Shown piece by piece: positions 60,357-64,000 of a stretch of 64,000 bases of DNA. Under the pieces are notes generated by a model that did not search any database, had not been told where the DNA came from, and worked only from the letters and a program-made list of their open reading frames with translations. The position numbers were made by a program, and so were the translations under genes. How positions within the stretch are numbered: position 1 is the first letter of the stretch; every line of letters begins with the position of its first letter. The stretch comes from Candidatus Nitrosopumilus sp. (GTDB lineage: Archaea; Thermoproteota; Nitrososphaeria; Nitrososphaerales; Nitrosopumilaceae): the NCBI GenBank assembly GCA_029862085.1, contig JAOTXZ010000003.1:1-64000 (forward strand). Reading direction: 5' to 3'.

Positions 60357-62810
60357 CTAGGTAACCCTAACAATTCCGATAAAACTGGTGTGAAGGAAAA
60401 TTTGTCCCTCAGCATCAAAACCATCTAAAAATACGTACATTCCATACCTGCCCTCGGGAATTAGAGGGCTTGCAGGATTACCGGGTTGTTCACGAGGGAT
60501 GTCAAATTCAACAGGCATTGTTTTATCTACAAACATGGGAGGGCTATCTTGATTTGGGTCTAACGCCGTTCCGTTTGCAGTTGTTATGAAGGCCGCATAG
60601 GGCGCACCAGTAGTTTCATCTTTAAAAATCACTCTACTCTGATATTTAATCCAAGTATCCTTTGGACCAGGATTAAAAATTCCAATGGTGCCGGGTCCAG
60701 AATTATCATATGTCGCATATCCAGGCAATCCTACATCGGGAAGAGGAGGTTGAAGAAAACTACTTCCAGATCCGGAAACAATGTCTAGGTCATCTATTGC
60801 CAATTTCATGTTTAGATTTCCAATAACTTTAGGAGAATACGTCATGTTTATCATTAATCTTTCACCTGGATCAACAACTCGTGCTTCAGTTGTGATTGCA
60901 GTAAAGTTCAACTCTCCCCAAATATCAGAAATTGGGTCCGCATATTCTCCAAAATCACTGGAATATTTTATTGGGAAATTCAAGGTCTGGGTTATAGTTT
61001 TATTGGATAATCCAAGATCACCTCCAAACTCATCTACAATCCTTAAATCAAAATTCAAAAAATGACTATCCTCCCCATAATTTGTATTAAATAAATCTGA
61101 AATTTCTTGCTCTACACTCTCATCTAAAACATAATCATCCCAATGAATGATATCATCCAACATTCCGTTAAATCCATCTGTTCCAATGGCATCACTTGCT
61201 CCAACAAAAATATCATCTGAAAGATTGATACTCCCATTCCCACCATTACTGTCTGTATCTTCTAAATTTCCATCTACAAACAATTCACAATCATTTTCCC
61301 CTGGCATTAAAGCTGCAAAATGGTGCCATGAATCATCTTTATAGTCTACTGCGCTAGTACAAATTGCAATCTGCGAAGTAGAACCTGCATCTAATTCATA
61401 AATTAAATGACCAGTAGGATTTAAATAAATTTTATATGAATCCGCTCCACTGCTACTTTCTGCATAATATATTGTTTGATCACTTGCCGGACCGGAGCTA
61501 TATGCATAAAACCATCCAGAGGTTGTAGCCGGGCTGGTATTTAGGTTGTTATCCCCCGTCACTGCTATTGATGCAAATTGATTTCCTGAAAATTCATATG
61601 CACCTGCTCCTTGGTGTCCTGTTGCATTCCAAAAAGGCCTATTTGATCCTGCACCTAATGTCATGACAGTATTTGTGGTGGTATCCAAAGGAGAATCAAG
61701 ATCATTTTCAAAATGATATGACATATTTTCACTAGAAACCCCACTATGCATCAAACTTTCAGGCATTGGACTACTGATGTATCTAAGAATAGTATTCCAA
61801 TTGCCATCAGGTATATTGACTGTAACATTTCCATCAGTATTTGTGTAAAAAACTGCACTTGTAGAATTAAAATCAATTATTTCTCCAACATTGTCCTCTG
61901 GTGCAGAGGCCCACATTTGCCGTTCTCCCAAAGCGTCAAAATTTTCTTTATGAAAATACAATACATTTTGAGGAGATGAAAGAGTGGTCAAAAAATTACT
62001 CACCAACGAACTTCCACTTTCTTCAGCAAATTCAACAACTTGAACTTCAACTTCCTTGCTTACGATATTTCCTGGTACACCGTTTAGAATACTGGCATCA
62101 AATCTAACTTTCTCTTCATCGTCTCCGGATATCCTATATGTCCATTCAAAAATAGCAGTTTCGCCCTTTTCCAGGACTGAATGTGGCTCAGGAGTTGGCC
62201 CTTCAAGGTCTGCATTTGCCCCTAAAGAAATTACATTTAGTAGAGGTTGAATATTTGTGTAAATCGTATTTTGAGTAGAATTGTTAGTTACCGCTAATAA
62301 AATTGTGGATTTAAAATTAGTTGGTACTACCTCAGGTAACGCAAATAATTGCAGAAAAAGAGGATCAGTTGATGCATTTACTGAAAATTCTTTTGTTGTC
62401 CCTCTATCTGTAACTAATTTCATTTTGTATGTTTGGGTGTTTAAAGCAGTAAACGGTAAACCTTGAAGTATATCTTTTGCGGTATTTCCAGTAGTTACAG
62501 TATTATTCAAATTAAATTTATACACTTCATCCACCCCAGTAACGTTTTCAACCCATAATCTGGTAAAAGAAATCGGAATATCTCCCGAATTATATATGTC
62601 TAAATTAATTTGGTTATTTTCGATTGTTAATTTGGATATGTCAAAAGATTCGTTTTTTCTATTCTCCCTTTCTTGATCAACTGCAAACACTTCCTCTGAA
62701 AAATTTTCAAATAAATTCATGCTGTAAGTAAGATAGCTAGCAGCAGTAATTATAACCACTAGGAAAAAAACTCCTCCTACAACTGTCGTTAAAGCTCTCC
62801 TTTGTTTCAT
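60357..62810 (-). CDS. Type IV pilin-like protein with LamG/concanavalin-like domain
   Basis: An 817-residue surface protein. The N-terminus MKQRRALTTVVGGVFFLVVI is an archaeal class III (prepilin-peptidase) signal: basic head, then a hydrophobic helix, so it is probably cleaved and assembled like a pilin. A beta-rich region follows (about 40-360), then a LamG/LamG-like jelly roll at about 365-570 (FENDLDSPLDTTT; TTSGWFYAYSS; SWHHFAALMPGEND; GMLDDIIHWDD), and another beta region. It would function as an adhesin recognising sugars or surfaces. Its ATG overlaps the stop of the small pilin gene by four bases. Confidence 0.8.
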   Translation of the reverse strand: MKQRRALTTVVGGVFFLVVIITAASYLTYSMNLFENFSEEVFAVDQERENRKNESFDISKLTIENNQINLDIYNSGDIPISFTRLWVENVTGVDEVYKFNLNNTVTTGNTAKDILQGLPFTALNTQTYKMKLVTDRGTTKEFSVNASTDPLFLQLFALPEVVPTNFKSTILLAVTNNSTQNTIYTNIQPLLNVISLGANADLEGPTPEPHSVLEKGETAIFEWTYRISGDDEEKVRFDASILNGVPGNIVSKEVEVQVVEFAEESGSSLVSNFLTTLSSPQNVLYFHKENFDALGERQMWASAPEDNVGEIIDFNSTSAVFYTNTDGNVTVNIPDGNWNTILRYISSPMPESLMHSGVSSENMSYHFENDLDSPLDTTTNTVMTLGAGSNRPFWNATGHQGAGAYEFSGNQFASIAVTGDNNLNTSPATTSGWFYAYSSGPASDQTIYYAESSSGADSYKIYLNPTGHLIYELDAGSTSQIAICTSAVDYKDDSWHHFAALMPGENDCELFVDGNLEDTDSNGGNGSINLSDDIFVGASDAIGTDGFNGMLDDIIHWDDYVLDESVEQEISDLFNTNYGEDSHFLNFDLRIVDEFGGDLGLSNKTITQTLNFPIKYSSDFGEYADPISDIWGELNFTAITTEARVVDPGERLMINMTYSPKVIGNLNMKLAIDDLDIVSGSGSSFLQPPLPDVGLPGYATYDNSGPGTIGIFNPGPKDTWIKYQSRVIFKDETTGAPYAAFITTANGTALDPNQDSPPMFVDKTMPVEFDIPREQPGNPASPLIPEGRYGMYVFLDGFDAEGQIFLHTSFIGIVRVT

Positions 62811-63256
62811 GGTCCCATAACATACGTTTGATAGATCGAACCTTTTTCAGTGGTAATTGTAACTTGAATAGGATCCGTCGTTGTCCAATTATATGTGATT
62901 TCCGTCGAAAAAATATCATCTCGAATTATTCCTCCATTTGTAATCAGCAAATCCGTTTTATCAATCGAATTGTCTAAAGTTATTTTTGTTACATTTAATC
63001 CGTTGTTTCCAACATTATTCATTGTTAAATTTATAAATTTATTTGGATTGTTTCCAAACCACACATGTTCAATTACTAAAAACTCATTTAGTTTGTTAAC
63101 TCCTTCTGAATATACTGTATTAAGTTCAGTTTGTTCTGAAGCAAATATGCTATTTGACCAGGCAGTTAACATACTGCCCATAATAGCTACTGCTGAAAGT
63201 AAAATTCCAGTGGACACTATGGTAGCTAACGCTCTGCGTTTGGTATGCTTACCCAT
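62807..63256 (-). CDS. Type IV pilin-like protein
   Basis: A 149-residue protein with a class III signal (KHTKRRALATIVSTGILLSA at residues 3-22, the RRAL site preceding a hydrophobic helix), typical of archaeal pilins or archaellin-like proteins. The rest is a beta-rich extracellular domain (FINLTMNNVGNNGLNVTKIT; TEITYNWTTTDPIQVTITTE) with several N-glycosylation sequons (N-x-S/T). It is the upstream partner of the LamG pilin with overlapping stop and start, suggesting that both assemble together. Confidence 0.82.
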   Translation of the reverse strand: MGKHTKRRALATIVSTGILLSAVAIMGSMLTAWSNSIFASEQTELNTVYSEGVNKLNEFLVIEHVWFGNNPNKFINLTMNNVGNNGLNVTKITLDNSIDKTDLLITNGGIIRDDIFSTEITYNWTTTDPIQVTITTEKGSIYQTYVMGP

Positions 63257-63331
63257 ATAAAAAAAACCAAAAATTCAATATTATTCATCGAGGTGTATTT
63301 TCAAAAACTTACATTGGTATTAATAAAAAAT

Positions 63332-64000
63332 TTAGTTGTGCCCAGAGCAGGTTTTACCGCATGCTGGGCACAAATTTTCGTCTAAATTCTCTCTAAACAA
63401 ACCAATTTGATTTGAAAGCCCGAATGAAAACATGGCATATGTCCATAAAAATAAAATCTCCGCCATATGACCACGGTAGTAAAGATTTTGAAGTGATAAA
63501 AATAGAACACTGTTATCGCCAATAATTTGGGTAATTATTCCTAAACACATTAGAGAGACCATAAAATTTACTCCTCCCTTAAAAAATAGAACTACGCCTA
63601 TTAAGGCAGGAATTAAAATAATTGAATCTAAAACTGGGTAGGCTAGCAATACAAGATAATTTTTATTCATTAAATCTGGAGTAGCATCAAAAATCATTAT
63701 TAAAGAAGGAATTAGAAGAGACATGGAAATTACAGTTGTCCCAATTACTAGTTTTTTTGAAATTTGTGTTACAAATGGTTTTAAATAAAAAACAAGAGAG
63801 GCAAAAAATAATTGATACCCAGTAATATGGAAAAAATCATTTGCATATTCCCAAGCATCGACCTCAAATACAATATTATAAAATATATCCACAGTTTCGG
63901 CACAAAACCAATAAGTTGAAAACAACATAAACAATATCCAAGCTTTACCGTGATTTCCTTTAATTCCGTACTTGGAAACCATAAAAAAAGAAAAAATCAT
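63332..64000 (-). CDS. Polytopic membrane protein with C-terminal Cys motif (possibly truncated by the window edge)
   Basis: A 222-residue frame that begins at an ATG at the last bases of the window; the true start may be outside. About seven hydrophobic segments are seen (AWILFMLFSTYWFCA; ITGYQLFFASLVFYL; LVIGTTVISMSLLI; YLVLLAYPVLDSIILI; LIGVVLFF; FMVSLMCLGIITQII; LFLWTYAMFSFG), followed by a hydrophilic tail with CPACGKTCSGHN, which may bind zinc. It recalls membrane sensor modules but no family is identified. It lies upstream of the pilin genes on the same strand. Confidence 0.7.
   Translation of the reverse strand: MIFSFFMVSKYGIKGNHGKAWILFMLFSTYWFCAETVDIFYNIVFEVDAWEYANDFFHITGYQLFFASLVFYLKPFVTQISKKLVIGTTVISMSLLIPSLIMIFDATPDLMNKNYLVLLAYPVLDSIILIPALIGVVLFFKGGVNFMVSLMCLGIITQIIGDNSVLFLSLQNLYYRGHMAEILFLWTYAMFSFGLSNQIGLFRENLDENLCPACGKTCSGHN

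Overview
The window looks like a chromosomal segment of a low-GC, AT-rich marine ammonia-oxidising archaeon of the Nitrosopumilus type (Thaumarchaeota/Nitrososphaerota). The evidence is an archaeal ribosomal-protein operon with RNase P Rpp29 embedded, an archaeal proteasome alpha subunit, a CdvB/ESCRT-III cell-division paralogue, a type II (archaeal) GAPDH, cupredoxin-type surface proteins, archaeal class III signal peptides, many TTG/GTG starts and TATA boxes about 25 bases before leaderless start codons. No plasmid, phage, insertion sequence or CRISPR array is visible. Taxonomy is inferred from gene families, not from a search.

Layout. 1-5451 (minus): ribosomal operon L3-L4-L23-S19-L22-S3-L29-Rpp29-S17-L14-L24, with L2 absent from its usual place between L23 and S19. 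5547-7248 (minus): a 36-residue membrane peptide, a SPOUT RNA methyltransferase and psmA, which shares a symmetric promoter with a DUF371 gene. 7758-11112: small conserved proteins, CdvB and a CcdA/TlpA-like thiol-redox pair. 11123-16003: biotin genes bioF-bioB-bioA on the minus strand and bioD on the plus strand. 16008-18857: HMG-CoA synthase (mevalonate pathway) and a secreted DsbA-like protein.

19157-36963 is the most unusual region. It holds a receiver/zinc-ribbon regulator, two processive GT2 polysaccharide synthase-like enzymes, two very large secreted proteins with degenerate NodB-like domains, a GH18 chitinase-like enzyme, a secreted beta-helix protein, an ATP-grasp ligase, a PIG-L deacetylase, GAPDH and a secreted PQQ-type sugar dehydrogenase. 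Five of the secreted proteins end in the same Trp-rich module of about 40 residues. I read it as a locus that makes, trims and displays an extracellular polysaccharide, probably amino-sugar based; that is inference.

36976-55529 is mixed housekeeping: CNNM transporter, threonine synthase, Hjc-like nuclease, an LLM oxidoreductase-thiolase-DUF35 operon, a sugar nucleotidyltransferase, purK/purE, threonine dehydratase, a class III nucleotide cyclase, a VOC protein, two AsnC-type sensor proteins, tRNA-Phe(GAA), cobalamin adenosyltransferase and an HD phosphohydrolase. Five Cys-rich microproteins of 34-48 residues are interspersed. 55684-64000 has a TIGR00300-family enzyme, a KaiC-like ATPase next to a TrmB regulator, two charged coiled-coil-like proteins, two type IV pilin-like proteins (one carrying a LamG lectin-like domain) and a membrane protein cut by the window edge.

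How parts fit: biotin, the cobalamin adenosyltransferase and the thiolase would suit a 3-hydroxypropionate/4-hydroxybutyrate carbon-fixing lifestyle (known for this group; the cycle enzymes themselves are not in the window). CcdA, TlpA-like and DsbA-like proteins would maintain extracytoplasmic thiols and cupredoxins. The polysaccharide locus and the LamG pilin both point to an elaborate cell surface.
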